Source: Phallusia fumigata
Lineage: Eukaryota > Chordata > Ascidiacea > Phlebobranchia > Ascidiidae
Direction: 5' to 3'
Length of the DNA stretch: 27,065 nt
Assembly (NCBI GenBank): GCA_008931825.1
Contig: QXVZ01023510.1
Coordinates: forward strand, 479 to 27,543
Shown here: piece after piece, positions 1 to 10,800 of the stretch
Numbering within the stretch: the first letter of the stretch is position 1
Layout: every line of letters starts with the position of its first letter
Made by a program: the position numbers and the translations under genes
Notes under the pieces: generated by a model
Database searches by the model: none
Told to the model about the DNA's origin: nothing
Seen by the model: the letters and a program-made list of their open reading frames with translations, nothing else

Positions 1-190
1 CAATGTTTGCACCATAGTTACCAAATTGCTTTTCAAACAGCACTAAACCTTGTTATATGTGGTGATATATAACGTTGGATAAACACACGGTAGTTAAACA
101 AAGCAAATAAATCTTTAAATGCACAAAGCATGAAGTTCTGACTGTCGGAATGTTTTTAACTTCGTTGATTCTTAATCTTTTAATGTTCAG

Positions 191-372
191 ATATTCCTCC
201 AAATGTCCATAATGAAGGAAAACATGACAAACCTGATGATGTCACACTGCCAATATTTGAGAGTTCCAGGTGTAACCTGTTTCTTGCACGAGGTTAAGGA
301 CCTTTGCAGAGATGCTTACACCAAAACAGTATCCTTGTTCACAGCAGAAGAAATTGGTTGTGAAATGCACAT
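191..372 (+). pseudogene. Decayed copy of IAP exon 6
   Basis: It matches 13720 onward (AACATGACA, GATGATGTCACAC, GTGTAACCTGTTTCTTGCAC) with a long internal deletion before GTGTAACC and another before GGCATAATTCG. The upstream intron also matches (TTAATGTTCAG acceptor). It is part of an intron-containing duplicate and therefore not a retrocopy. Confidence 0.85.
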
Positions 373-471
373 CATTGGCATAATTCGTTTAATTATGTAC
401 GTTACACATGTAAGAATAAATTGACAACCTTTAGATAAAATTGGTCTTGAGTTGATCCATCTGTTTTGTAG

Positions 472-642
472 ACAAGCATTTCGCAAGAATCCCTGAGAAC
501 TGTAATTGGCTTATTAAGTGTGCTGCGTTGCTTGGTGACTTGAAACTTGTGAAGCAAATCCAAGCGAAAAAAGTAATTCTTCGCAAAGACATCAATTAAA
601 GAGTTGTGGTCATTCACAGAGGGAGAGTTGGCCTGCCTGTTG
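472..642 (+). pseudogene. Decayed copy of IAP exon 7
   Basis: Similar to 14383-14552, with the acceptor CTGTTTTGTAG. Indels around AAAAAAGTAATTCTTCGC and in the basic tail disturb the frame. Confidence 0.8.
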
Positions 643-854
643 GTGGAAAACAGTCTACAATTGGTACAACTGTTGGATTTTATGTTACAATAAGTGATTA
701 ATACTATTCATGTACTTTTAATTTGCAAATTGGAGCTGATGGCAACATTTATGACAAGGATGTATTAATTTATTGCACACTAATGTTTTTGTGTTTAGTT
801 TTCTGTTTTTAATTTTTAAGCTATAGTGTCACAAGTTTTTTTGACTCTGTACAG

Positions 855-933
855 AGCGAAAGATCCACCTGGACAGCGTAGTGTCTACATTCCCCCTGGG
901 GATGCAAACATGGAATCGAGTCAAGTGTTTCAG
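855..933 (+). pseudogene. Decayed copy of IAP exon 9 (BIR1 start), core deleted
   Basis: It matches both ends of 14767-14943, but about 98 bases coding the BIR core between ATGGAATC and AGTCAAGTGTTTCAG are missing. Confidence 0.85.
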
Positions 934-1262
934 GTTTGATATCATTCTGATGTCTGGAAGTCAGAAAAGTTCACAGCCTAATCGCTTCGATTTTTCCACA
1001 AGATGCTTACCAGATACAGTACTTATACACTGACTCCGAAATCTCAGAATATGTAATAGTCAAGTGAGGTGCAAGACTCGATTTACCGATCAATGTTTTT
1101 TAACTCTTGGTTACCACCAAGCAGTTATTTTTGCTGTTGCTTGTTGCCTCACATCCATAACTGTAACTGTATTTAGGTTCTTTTAATGTCACATGTCACA
1201 TGGCAATTACTTGGTTTCAAAGGTTTCAAACCTGTGTCTGATTAAGAGACATTTGTTTACAG

Positions 1263-1367
1263 TTGTGGTTTGTGTTGTGAGAATTGGGTGTTTGGTGATG
1301 ACGTTCAGTCAGCACAATGGCATCGCAGTGATTGTGCTTTCATGCGATAGAGGAAATGTACCAATAG
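1263..1367 (+). pseudogene. Decayed copy of IAP exon 10 (BIR1 end)
   Basis: It reads [20 protein letters not shown] and continues HRSDCAFMR, then a TAG. An 8-base shortfall shifts the frame. The unusual QWHRSDC ligand region is the same as in the intact gene. Confidence 0.85.
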
Positions 1368-1974
1368 GTAATCTTTACATATTTGTCAAGCTTGAAATAG
1401 ATCCCACAATTTAAAAACATATCAATATTTGTTACCTCTGTTTTGTGCAAAATGTTTACCAAAACCAAAACGAAGATCCTGATCCTAAACACCTTGAACC
1501 TAATAACTTATTATTTAACAACAAAATGTTGTAACCACAATATAGGGTTGGATATTTGACTGGTCAAATACATCAAATATCTGTCAAATACTAAGCACAC
1601 TATTAAAATGCAATTTTGCTTAAAAGCTAATGATATGCAGCATTGCAAGTAACTAATACTTCGTTTCCATGGCCACTTTACACATGGACATAAAACATGG
1701 CCATTTGCCGTAGTCGGACAAACTCGAATGGCCCAAAAGCGCTTGCTACCTCTGTTTTGTGTGTTTCGATGTCCTAAAAAATCATTCAAGTGTAGATAAA
1801 ATCGTCCAAGATCGCCGACTTCGGTCTTTTTTCTCGTTATTGTGTTACTGACCCTGTGAAAAAATATAAATTGACAACCATATCTGTATTGGTTTGTAAA
1901 ATGGAAAACATTTAGCTTTCACATCGTTATGAATTGTTGGAAGTATGTTTTTAAAAATTCTGGTTTGCACACAG

Positions 1975-2048
1975 GCAGAGAAGGTCTTGCTTGCTTCATG
2001 ATACCAGCAAAGACACACGAGGAGAGCCGTGCAATGAAAAGTAGCCTA
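1975..2048 (+). CDS. Exon-like island unique to the upstream IAP copy (first)
   Basis: The acceptor is TTGCACACAG and the donor is AGCCTA|GTAAGT. It is open in phase 1 to 0: REGLACFMIPAKTHEESRAM and on. The intact gene has no counterpart between exons 10 and 11. No domain is recognised. Confidence 0.35.
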
Positions 2049-2107
2049 GTAAGTAATAGCTGACCAATACCATAGATACACACAATATCTCATGATCGAC
2101 TTTGCAG

Positions 2108-2210
2108 TCACTCAGCAATTTCTCTGCATCGAGGGGGACAGCAAAACGAGTTCAACAAAGCGCTCAGGTTCCTTCTGCTGGATCGCTTCTGCTATCACTC
2201 TCTGCTGGGT
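2108..2210 (+). CDS. Exon-like island unique to the upstream IAP copy (second)
   Basis: The acceptor is GACTTTGCAG and the donor is GGGT|GTAAGT. Phase 0 to 1 gives SLSNFSASRGTAKRVQQSAQ and on, a Ser/Ala-rich linker. The phases fit the first island before it and the exon at 2521 after it. Confidence 0.35.
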
Positions 2211-2520
2211 GTAAGTTGCAAATTCAGTAAGACCCAAATCAAAATAATTGCTGATTGAAGTATTTTTTAGTCTATGCAAAGCACTCTTTGTAAAATAAGT
2301 AAACAAGGAAAGATAGTTTTGGAAAAGTAAAATAAAAAGTTAATAATGTACATTGTTTTTTAATGGTTATACAACTGTTGAAGGAGTGTCTGATTTTAAC
2401 CTTGCAAATGAGCAACCGTATAAATCAGTTGCACTAACCACAGCACATTTTTTGTGAAACCTGTTTGGTCAGTATCTTGTAATGTTTGCAACTTGTAGTG
2501 TGATATTTTTTGTTTTCCAG

Positions 2521-2597
2521 TAAATCAACCTGTTCCCTTGCAAACAGCTTGCCCTGTTGCCAGAAATCAACCAATCAGCAATCAACCAACATTTCAG
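2521..2597 (+). pseudogene. Paralogue of IAP exon 11, longer form
   Basis: Acceptor GTTTTCCAG, donor TTTCAG|GTACAT, phase 1 to 0. It encodes NQPVPLQTACPVARNQPISN and on, versus 15 codons in the intact gene. By itself it is open. Confidence 0.7.
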
Positions 2598-2837
2598 GTA
2601 CATTTTCTACATACTTTTTGCCAAAAAATCTTGAAAATTATTTTGTCAAACATTCGTTGGAGAATTTGTGTCCTAGTCTTTAAATTGCGGTTTACAATTT
2701 ATGGTTTTAAATAGTCCTAATAAAAACTTGTAACATTGTACAAGTTGTTACGCCCACTATTTTAACGGAAAAACAACGGGAAAAAAATCCTTTGTAAATG
2801 GAAAATTCATCCTTGATATGCACAACGAAAAGTACAA

Positions 2838-2968
2838 CGAAAAAAAGGATTTGTGTTAATTGTGGTTGGTTTGGTTGCTTTGGTTTCGTATATTCCATAA
2901 TTATGTGCTTTTCCATATTCGTATATTCAAGCACTGGCCTGTCAGTCTATCCGAGTTTCCTGTTCTCA
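2838..2968 (+). pseudogene. Remnant of IAP exon 13 region (BIR2), truncated
   Basis: Matches 17299-17430, mostly intron 12 and the first codons of BIR2. It breaks off at about GTCTATCCGAGTTTCCTG. Exon 12 and the rest of BIR2 are missing. Confidence 0.75.
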
Positions 2969-3240
2969 CAGTTGTGCTGAAAATTCAAATCCTAAGAATG
3001 ATTGAAATGGCTTTACTAAAACTTTTTAATGTTGAACATTGCTGTTAAAAGTTGGTGTCATAATTTAAACATCAGATATAAAAAGCATAAACATAGAAAA
3101 TTAACATTGGAGTTTTAAATTTGACATTTTTTGTGATGAAAATAAGCAGTTTAATTCTTGGCATAAGTGTTTGGTCACTGCACATCTATTTCATGAAGTA
3201 ATGTTCTAATTTTGTTATAGTGTCTTTCATTACAAAACAG

Positions 3241-3309
3241 GTGAACGAGATAGTGTGAAGTGCTGGTATTGCAACAGGAGTTTACAAAACTGGCTTCCTG
3301 ATCGAGAGT
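3241..3309 (+). pseudogene. Remnant of IAP exon 16 (BIR3 middle)
   Basis: After the acceptor TTACAAAACAG it reads GERDSVKCWYCNRSLQNW and then diverges. The His ligand half is missing. No match to exon 15 was found upstream. Confidence 0.8.
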
Positions 3310-4018
3310 GGTATATTATTTCCAACTAGCCCAAAGCCCATTCCTAATCTCAAATGATAGATTTCCAACGTACGCACTTTAATGCCTAAAAACCTTGATG
3401 ATGTGCATGCAGTACATGTTTTTATTTTAAAGGTTATGCATTAACAGTCACTTAAGTGGGTTTCAAAATTTGTAACATTGTAAAGAATAAACTTTAAGGT
3501 ATGTGAACAAAGCATCATGTAGACCACCCTTAAAATTTTCCTATCAAGGCTGGTTTGGCCATCATGCTATTGCCTTACATGGCATTTTCCCTTTCCTTCT
3601 CAAATGTACAGCAGACATACAAAAAACCTGGTGACTACCCTGGGGGAATCCCCGCTTGGTGGTAGTTAGTGTTGTGTCATTGGCAAAGTGCTTTCTTTAT
3701 TGCACCATACTATGACTAAACAAGCTTTATATTAGGCAGGATCCGACATAGGACTTTCTTACTCTGGCAAACTTTTAATTTAAAATACAGCTTTTTTGTT
3801 GTATTAAAAAGATTTTGGTTAAATATTTTTGTCCTTTGAACTATCAATAACATGCTGTGTGGGAACGTTATATTCTATTTTTATCACTTGATATTTTTCT
3901 TTCGGGGGGCATAAGTTTAGATTTTTATATCTACCTGCTTAACTTAAACCTATTGTTTAAACTTTTGGTATATTGCTGCAACATAAAGTGGCTCATATGC
4001 CCAGAATTCTCTATTAAA

Positions 4019-4140
4019 GCACTTAAGTCTAAAAGTGGTTTGCCCTTGAAAATGCTTAAGTCTAAAAGTGGTTTAGTTAAGTTTACTGCTAAGCCTGCGA
4101 ATAACATTGTTGAAGTTTATGTAAACTGTCCACATTGCTA
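4019..4140 (+). other. Unexplained open stretch with a repeated KSKSGL segment
   Basis: TTAAGTCTAAAAGTGGTTT occurs twice, about 35 bases apart, and the frame continues VKFTAKPANNIVEVYVNCPH. It lies where the paralogous intron would be and has no counterpart in the intact gene. No domain recognised. Confidence 0.25.
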
Positions 4141-4202
4141 TACAGGGGCCACAATATATTTTGTCACAATAATAATATTGTGAAATAATGTATCGGTTGT
4201 AG

Positions 4203-4392
4203 ATGTGAATTTCTGTTGCAAAGAAAGGGTCCTGACTTTGTCCACCGCATGGTGTCAATGTTTCCCAATTTGCCACGACCACTACTTCGTGGGCCACACG
4301 ATGTCGCACCACCCAATCCAGGACAAAGAATTTAATATGGAACAGCATCTGCATGAGATCCTTCCCCGCCACCACCTATTATTGATCCACCG
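4203..4392 (+). pseudogene. Decayed copy of IAP exon 17 (end of BIR3, linker)
   Basis: Same 190-bp length and splice sites as 22538-22727, with high identity. It reads [20 protein letters not shown], but one C-to-T change makes a TAA in the Pro-rich part (ATTTAATAT against ATTCAATAT). Confidence 0.9.
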
Positions 4393-4609
4393 GTAAAAAT
4401 CTTTAATCTGTTTACTTTTACCTGTTCAAAAGTTATAAAATCAACTGTCAAATTTGATAACAATAGATTTATGATCTCTTTTTTCAATTATTTTGTGCAT
4501 TAATTAACAAACAAATCAACTAAATGGCAAAAGGAGTTTTGGTAAGCTCAGATCAATGTTACAAACAAGTTTCTCTATTTAAGTCACAAGTTTATGTTTA
4601 CCCAGAATC

Positions 4610-4766
4610 TGAATACAGTCGAATTCAACTTCAAAAAACTTTACAGCGAGATCTTAATCTTCTTGACCAATGGGCTTCTACCTTGGCAATTAATTTCAAT
4701 CCATCTAAATCTAAAGTTTTATCAATTTGCAAAAGCTTTGTCGACTACAGTTTACCCAATGTATGT
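4610..4766 (+). mobile_element. LINE reverse-transcriptase fragment
   Basis: The open frame reads IQLQKTLQRDLNLLDQWAST followed by INFNPSKSKVLSI. This is the segment of non-LTR reverse transcriptases (Jockey/CR1-like) where L-Q-DL-L--W is followed by FNPSK-KVL-I. Only about 50 codons remain. It sits at the edge of the duplicated IAP block. Confidence 0.65.
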
Positions 4767-4949
4767 CAACTTTTGCTAAAATTGCTTTACTGAAATTAAG
4801 GTTTTTGTTGTTTGACCATAGTTTCTGTGCACACTATTTTCTATTTGGAAAATGTTGCATAATATTGCTGTTGAATTCTTCACGAGTTGTATTGTAAACA
4901 AACTCAAGTAAATAGAATGAATGAACTTAACAATGACACTCTTATATAG

Positions 4950-5095
4950 GTGAACGATTGACAATTAACATAGCAAGGCACAACACAGGATTAGGAATTA
5001 CTGTGCCTGCGGAACCTAATTGGAATGCTGAGTATTTGCTAATGCGCCATAAGCACACAAGGTTCGAAATTTTTACAACACAGGGTTTAATATGA
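4950..5095 (+). other. Coding-like island of unknown origin
   Basis: After the acceptor-like CTTATATAG, 47 codons are open: GERLTINIARHNTGLGITVP then EPNWNAEYLLMRHKH, ending in TGA. Composition looks protein-like. I recognise no family. It could be a terminal exon or a transposon scrap. Confidence 0.3.
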
Positions 5096-5935
5096 GCACA
5101 ACAATAGAAATCCGTAACAATTGCCAAACTGGTCTTCCCTGCAACCCTATGACAAAACGAAAAAATAAAACTGCTTGTTGCAATTGAAAAAAAAGTCCGA
5201 GTTAAATCAATGAAAATAACAGCGACAACGCACCGTCAGTTTCAAAATCGCAAAACCATAACACTGAATATGGCCTACTACTGCCTACAAGACACTGCTT
5301 ATGCTGCTGTGGTTAATTTGACGAAAGTGATCCTCGATTGAAAGGTGTCGCCCCTACGCGAAACCAGCGAATTCGTTGCAAAGATAATAGTTGTATTGAC
5401 GGTGTTTGCGTTTCGACGCGTTCGAGCCTCGAAATTGTGCGACTCATGCGTTGCGTTTGAATCAACACGCCCCCGTCTCCTTTTTCAATCTTACAATTGC
5501 TGCAAACGCAAAAACTCGCCAAACCTCATTGTAATTTCCCATTTTAACATCTTTGGCTACAATAAAACCATGAATGCAAAAAACAAAATGAACCCAGCGT
5601 TACCATGAGACTTTATGACATGTTCCAGGTGATTTGACTAAAAAACTCGTGCATTGAAACTTGAAATGAAAGTATATAGACAGCCTTTGTTTTTCAGATC
5701 ACCAAACTAGAGATAGACCGATATAGTTCTTAAAGGCCGATACGGATACCGATTATCGGTGGAAATGTTTAACAACAAAGAACATCGCCGAGTCCCCTCG
5801 CTCTATTTTATCTGTTATTTACGATATTATATCATTTATTAAAAGAGTGGAAACCAAAGTTGTTTTATTTTGGTCGAACACCTGATAAGCCCGTCACCCA
5901 GACAACGCTTTGCAACAGAAATACGCAATTGAATA

Positions 5936-6265
5936 TTTTATCTTCATTAGTAAAGCATATTGTAACACAGAGAAGGGCCAAACAATAATGTTAATAATGT
6001 ATGAAGCTTGGTTTGGTAGAAAGAGTTTTTCGCAGTTCTGTCCCAAAGTCCGAAGTGTGATGTGTATACCTGTGTTCGTTAGATGTCGCCCTGTGTGTTG
6101 TGATGTCACTTGTCGTATATAACTGTGTGCCGCGGCTTGCTTGTGGCAGTCGATACAGGTTACACCTTGAGGTGTTTGTGAGTGCATGACAATAAGCTTT
6201 TTATTAATTGCACAGGCGATTGTCTGGTGACAAATTCTCAAGTGTTATAAATATTGTTTAGTACA
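5936..6265 (+). repeat. Dispersed repeat, copy A
   Basis: Blocks CATTAGTAA, AACAATAATGTTAATAATG, GCTTGGTTTGGTAGAAAGAG and CTGGTGACAA recur in the same order at 7012-7365, with different spacers. The family is not recognised. Confidence 0.6.
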
Positions 6266-7011
6266 AACAATCATTAGTACGATAGTAAACCTCACTGCAG
6301 AGTAATTAACCATATTTTACTGTATATATGATTAGTCACGTTGCACAAGCCACTTAGAATCGGGAAGCCTGTAGTTCAGGATAATTAGAACCCTACGAAC
6401 AGGATCACAGTGTCAGTTTGGTACAACTATTTTTGTTTTACGGTTGTGTCCAAATGAGTAGAAAATATATAAACTGTTGCTTCCGGGCATTGTATAACTA
6501 ATTATGATGGCTCTTCTTGCTAATATAATTTTGCACACCGCTGGGTAAATAACAATAAAAGAGGGAGATCTAATACACAAGAACGAAAAACGATAACTGA
6601 CATAGCTTTGCAAGAAAAAATGAAGAGCGCGCACGCATTGATTAAACAGTCAACACGCACTGATGCAACACACCTTCTAATGTTCAAGCAGTTGCCTATA
6701 GCACGCCGAAAGCATAATATCTGTTTTTATGTTCATAGTGTTTTTACGCAGGTGTATGTGAGCAGAAGAAGTGGAAAGTATTAAACCTGATGCATCTTGG
6801 CGATAATGCAATCTGTAGTGTCTGTGGTGCAACCACAGCGAAAACCGGAAGTCGCCACAACGACGTTTCAAAACTCTCTGCTCTGCGGTCACTTGTCAGT
6901 TGGGTACGAATTAATTGATGAGCAAAATGGAGAACCGAAACAACACAACGATTAAGCGCTTTGAACGTAGTTTACTGGAATAATCGTTAAGTTTTTTCAA
7001 AAAAGCCTGAA

Positions 7012-7365
7012 TTTTATGTTCATTAGTAATTACTTTCCACATTGTAACAGAGAGAAGGATTAAATAATAATGTTAATAATGCGTTAAGGTCGTAAACATA
7101 GGGGGGAAAACATATTTGTGCGTGACCTATCACGTGTTACGAGGATACAAATCTTCCACTTGTTTAAACACGAGAAAATTAAACTTGTCTAGAATATACT
7201 TCAATGTGTTTTTCATTGGTGGTTGTGTATAGTGTTGTTATGGGGTGTTCGAAACAGCTTGGTTTGGTAGAAAGAGTTTTTTGTAGTTCTGTTCTCAGAA
7301 AGGTTATAAGTTTTTTTTAATTCTACAGACGATTCTCTGGTGACAAGTTCTTTAGTTTCGCAACA
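7012..7365 (+). repeat. Dispersed repeat, copy B
   Basis: Diverged partner of 5936-6265, interrupted by about 170 unmatched bases. It ends about 200 bases before the IAP start codon and so may overlap the promoter. Confidence 0.6.
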
Positions 7366-7373
7366 TACCTAAT

Positions 7374-7380
7374 TATAAAA
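7374..7380 (+). promoter_or_regulatory. Possible TATA box upstream of the IAP gene
   Basis: A TATAAAA heptamer lies about 185 bases before the ATG at 7566. The DNA is AT-rich, so chance occurrence is quite possible. No initiator or other promoter element was recognised. Confidence 0.2.
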
Positions 7381-7565
7381 AGCGTTTACCTACGCAATAC
7401 CCCTGTTTTAGAATTAACTTCGACAAAATTAATGCTTAGTTTTGTTTGTGTAGGTTCAACATAGGGCCTTGTGAGTTTTAATGCACAGAAATTATATCGT
7501 AAAAAGTAAAACAGCTTGGTATGTCATTTGTGTGAAGCATTATTAATCAGTGCAACTGGGCAAAA

Positions 7566-7868
7566 ATGAAATCAGTTGGGACGAAGCGATGGGACAGAGA
7601 CGATGCAGAAGATGAGGTTGACACCGAGGTTTTTTACGATGCGCTCGATACAACCGACGACCTCCGAGTTCACACAACATGCGGTGATGAGAATTGGCGA
7701 AGGTTTCATGGCGAAACGGATAAACATGCTGAAACCTTAGAAGTCAAGTCGGATGAGGGTGAGGAAGACGAATGGCATGATGCGAATGGTTGGTTTGGAC
7801 TAAATCAGATGCTTCCGAACAAATACAGTTGCTTCCGAATGCCAGAAGAAAGTATGAAGCATTTTCCT
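7566..7868 (+). CDS. IAP exon 1: acidic N-terminal region with start codon
   Basis: The ATG at 7566 sits in an AAAA-ATG-A context, with an in-frame TGA 33 bases upstream at 7533. The open frame gives 101 codons rich in Asp and Glu, including the stretch [12 protein letters not shown], and stops at a strong donor (CCT|GTAAGT). I do not recognise the domain. Acidic composition suggests a disordered segment. Phase 0 at the 3' end matches the next exon. It could belong to another gene, but the phase-coherent chain to exon 5 favours the IAP gene. Confidence 0.6.
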
Positions 7869-10800
7869 GTAAGTTTTTTTCTTGATTTATCTTGTTCAAG
7901 TTGCTATAGCCTTGCAAATTGATCAGTTGAAAAATCAAACACAATAAGTGACGGGTGTTGGATAACGAATGGATTATATTGAATGATATCTTGTAACGCT
8001 TTTTTTTAATTTAAACTTTTACAAAATTCTTCAACAAAATAACTGTTATAAATACCTCAATAAGACCCACGCGTGTCCCAGACGCCAAGTTTGAATTTAA
8101 TAACGTTGTTAGTATTCTTGTGGATTTTTTTACCCGATGACATTCTTTTTTGCGCCAATTTTATTTACAAACGATGTTTAGAATTCGGAAGAACCCAGCA
8201 TTTGTATCACAGCAGAACCTCAAGTGATGGTGAGTTTTGGGTGTTCCAGATTGTGTTAAATTAAACCGGGCTGTGTGACTAATCTTCTCAACTTGGCTGG
8301 AATGCTTTAATAAGAATAGATTGCGTAGTTTGAGTAATTTAGAGTTGCCCATATCAATTCGTTTGAAGGTGGGTTTTCACCCTGGGGAGCTGGAACCGAT
8401 TGTGCTCGAATTCTATCAACCCCTAAAGTCGCTGCACAGTCCCTTCCAAGACTTGAGGTAAGTGTTAATTATTGCATATGTGGCCTACTAGTAGCCTATC
8501 CTACATGCATACAGTCATTCGCCCAGCAAAAGCACAAGACATGTTAAAATCAAGGTCGTTACTATATACGGATGAACCAAAAAAAAATCCATGGCATGCA
8601 GCAGTTCCACAACCATTTTGTTTCATACAAAATCGACCACAAATAGTTTATTTGTGGAAATACGTATCGATTACACGAAGTTTGTTTTTGTCAAAAACCA
8701 CGATTAGCCTCAAGAAGTCCACAAACTGTACGATTCGAGTCAAGCCAAAATTATGACTGGGAAATGGAATGGCTAAACTCGAGTCATTAAAACACTGATA
8801 TTTGGCGAACACAATGCTATGCCAGTAACAGGGTTGCCAGATTGGCTTTTTTGATGCCAATTCTAGAAATCCGGCTTTTTTTCAAGATGGTTGGCGTCAG
8901 AAAATTCGTTTGGCTTTTTGGCTTTTTGGCTTTTTTCTGGTGAATATGGGCCATTTCCATACAATTACACTGATGATTTCGGGCTACTATAAGGTGTTTA
9001 GTTTGTATACTTCCGGCCTGAACATGAAACATTACATTTGGATTAGGCTTGTGGGTTGACGCGACCTGCGACTTCACGTAAAAGCTTTCCATAAAACGTG
9101 TATTTGCGTACAAAGTTTACGGGTTTTGCTCCATAACTGTGATTTGTAAATCATACAAATCGTGTATTTTTTGTGAGTAGTAACCGGTTGTGGGAATACT
9201 TTAACACCTTCGGCTGTTTTTTTATGAATCATTTCATGTGATTTATGCATCAAAGATGTATTTAATTTTTTTAGATTTTTTCTGGTTTTGTTTGTCTTTT
9301 TTATTAAAATTTTAATCTGGCAACCCTGGCCCACTTAACAACGGTGTTAAACCTCACAAAAAGTACTAGTTTTTTTAGTTAAATAACTTGTAATTTTTGC
9401 TGACGTTTCGCCCACCAGAACGATGGGCTTCTTCAGAGCAATAAGGCGAAATCGTTGCGAGCGCATGAACAGAGGTGGTTGTTAGCAATGTTATGCTTTT
9501 CAGGTCCATCACCTCAAGTCATGACAGTTTTAAAGCAAACAAACCGAAAATGAGTTCACCAAATTCGGATACAGAAATTCAGGGTGAATGAGTTGGCAAT
9601 TGTTGCATTATAGCCACAGTAATATTTGGGGTCTAGTGTACAATTGTACGTAACTAGACCCAATATTTGTAATAATTCATGTCAATTTAATTCCTGACTT
9701 TAAGGAGTTTAGTGTTAATGAAAAAGTTTTTTATTAGCACTACTGCAACCGTTTCCATTAGGAATTGTTAAAGGTTAACTATATTTATGAATTAATTACT
9801 AACGTTATAAATTAATACTACTAGGCGTACCTTGTGTGTGGTGATAACTGGCCAAGAGCTTGTATATATTTATTGAATACATCGTAATGCAAATGATTTA
9901 ACAACCGCTGTTGTCATTATCTGTGCAAAGTTGGACATCTAATAGACGGGAATACGGGACGACGGAAATACGGAAAACATGGTCAAAAAGCCGGGAGGCA
10001 TATTTCCAAAATGTTATACATTTCGCAAATGGGGCTTTTTAAGCTAATCACAGCGTCGGAATTTTGCGGCTTTTCGTGACGTAACATCGGCTGTTGCTAA
10101 GCGGTTGTATTCTCGGCCTTGTAGACCTGCTCTGTTTTTTTGCATGTCGAAGATGACGAAGATTGAAATATTTAGTACGTTTTATATCCAAGTAATGGTT
10201 TGTAAAGCTATGTATGGCAAATACTAACGTGTTATGCATAGTAACTATCATGTTATGTATGGCAAATTAAATGCATTTGGTGTTTTTCTTATAGCACAAC
10301 CTAGTTGCAAAAAAGTGCAGAGCCAAACCAGTTACAGGTTGTGAGTTGTTTTATTACATGGATGTAAAAGTATATGTGTGTATTAATGTGGATATATGTC
10401 TGCATTTTATAGAGCAGTATATAATCATGGAACCAGCAGCAGAGATAAAGCAAACAAAAACAAACCTCTATTTTGTTCTAAAAAGTGAAGCTACATGTGA
10501 TGAAATACCACAGTACACAGCAATAACTTTGCATGTGTTTCTGCCTGTGGTACCAACCAGGCTACATACCACATTGGCAAAAGAGGCACACAATACCCCT
10601 GTTTAAACAGTGGATTTTCAACAAAAGAAGGCCAAGACTTGTGGTAGAAACTAAAGTTTAAGTTCAGTAATGTAAGGGATTCAAGAAGAGTATGATGCCT
10701 GTAACTAAAGCGTCTATGATTATGGCAATTTACCATATTTTTCATGACATTTCTGAGAATCAACAAACTGCTTAACATCCAAAGATTGTTTAAGTACAAT

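Larger units (their letters stand above)
5096..7560. other. Intergenic region with diverged repeats, no gene recognised
   Basis: 5200-5600 is somewhat richer in CG. Around 5707-5765 AGAGATAGACCGATAT and CCGATTATCGGT resemble a DNA-transposon end, without a partner. The open frames here are short and look random. Confidence 0.5.

Noticed and set aside
3857-4183. 108-codon open frame as a gene
   Set aside because: Mostly low-complexity hydrophobic translation of AT-rich intron; only the 4019-4140 part was kept as an unexplained stretch.
5063-5072. GGTTCGAAAT as a tRNA B box or tRNA-derived SINE
   Set aside because: No A box at suitable distance and no cloverleaf.
5894-6241. 115-codon minus-strand open frame
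   Set aside because: It lies in a dispersed repeat, with no recognisable domain.
8915-8936. GGCTTTTT repeats as a satellite or regulatory array
   Set aside because: Only about three short units; low-complexity interior of the TIR element.
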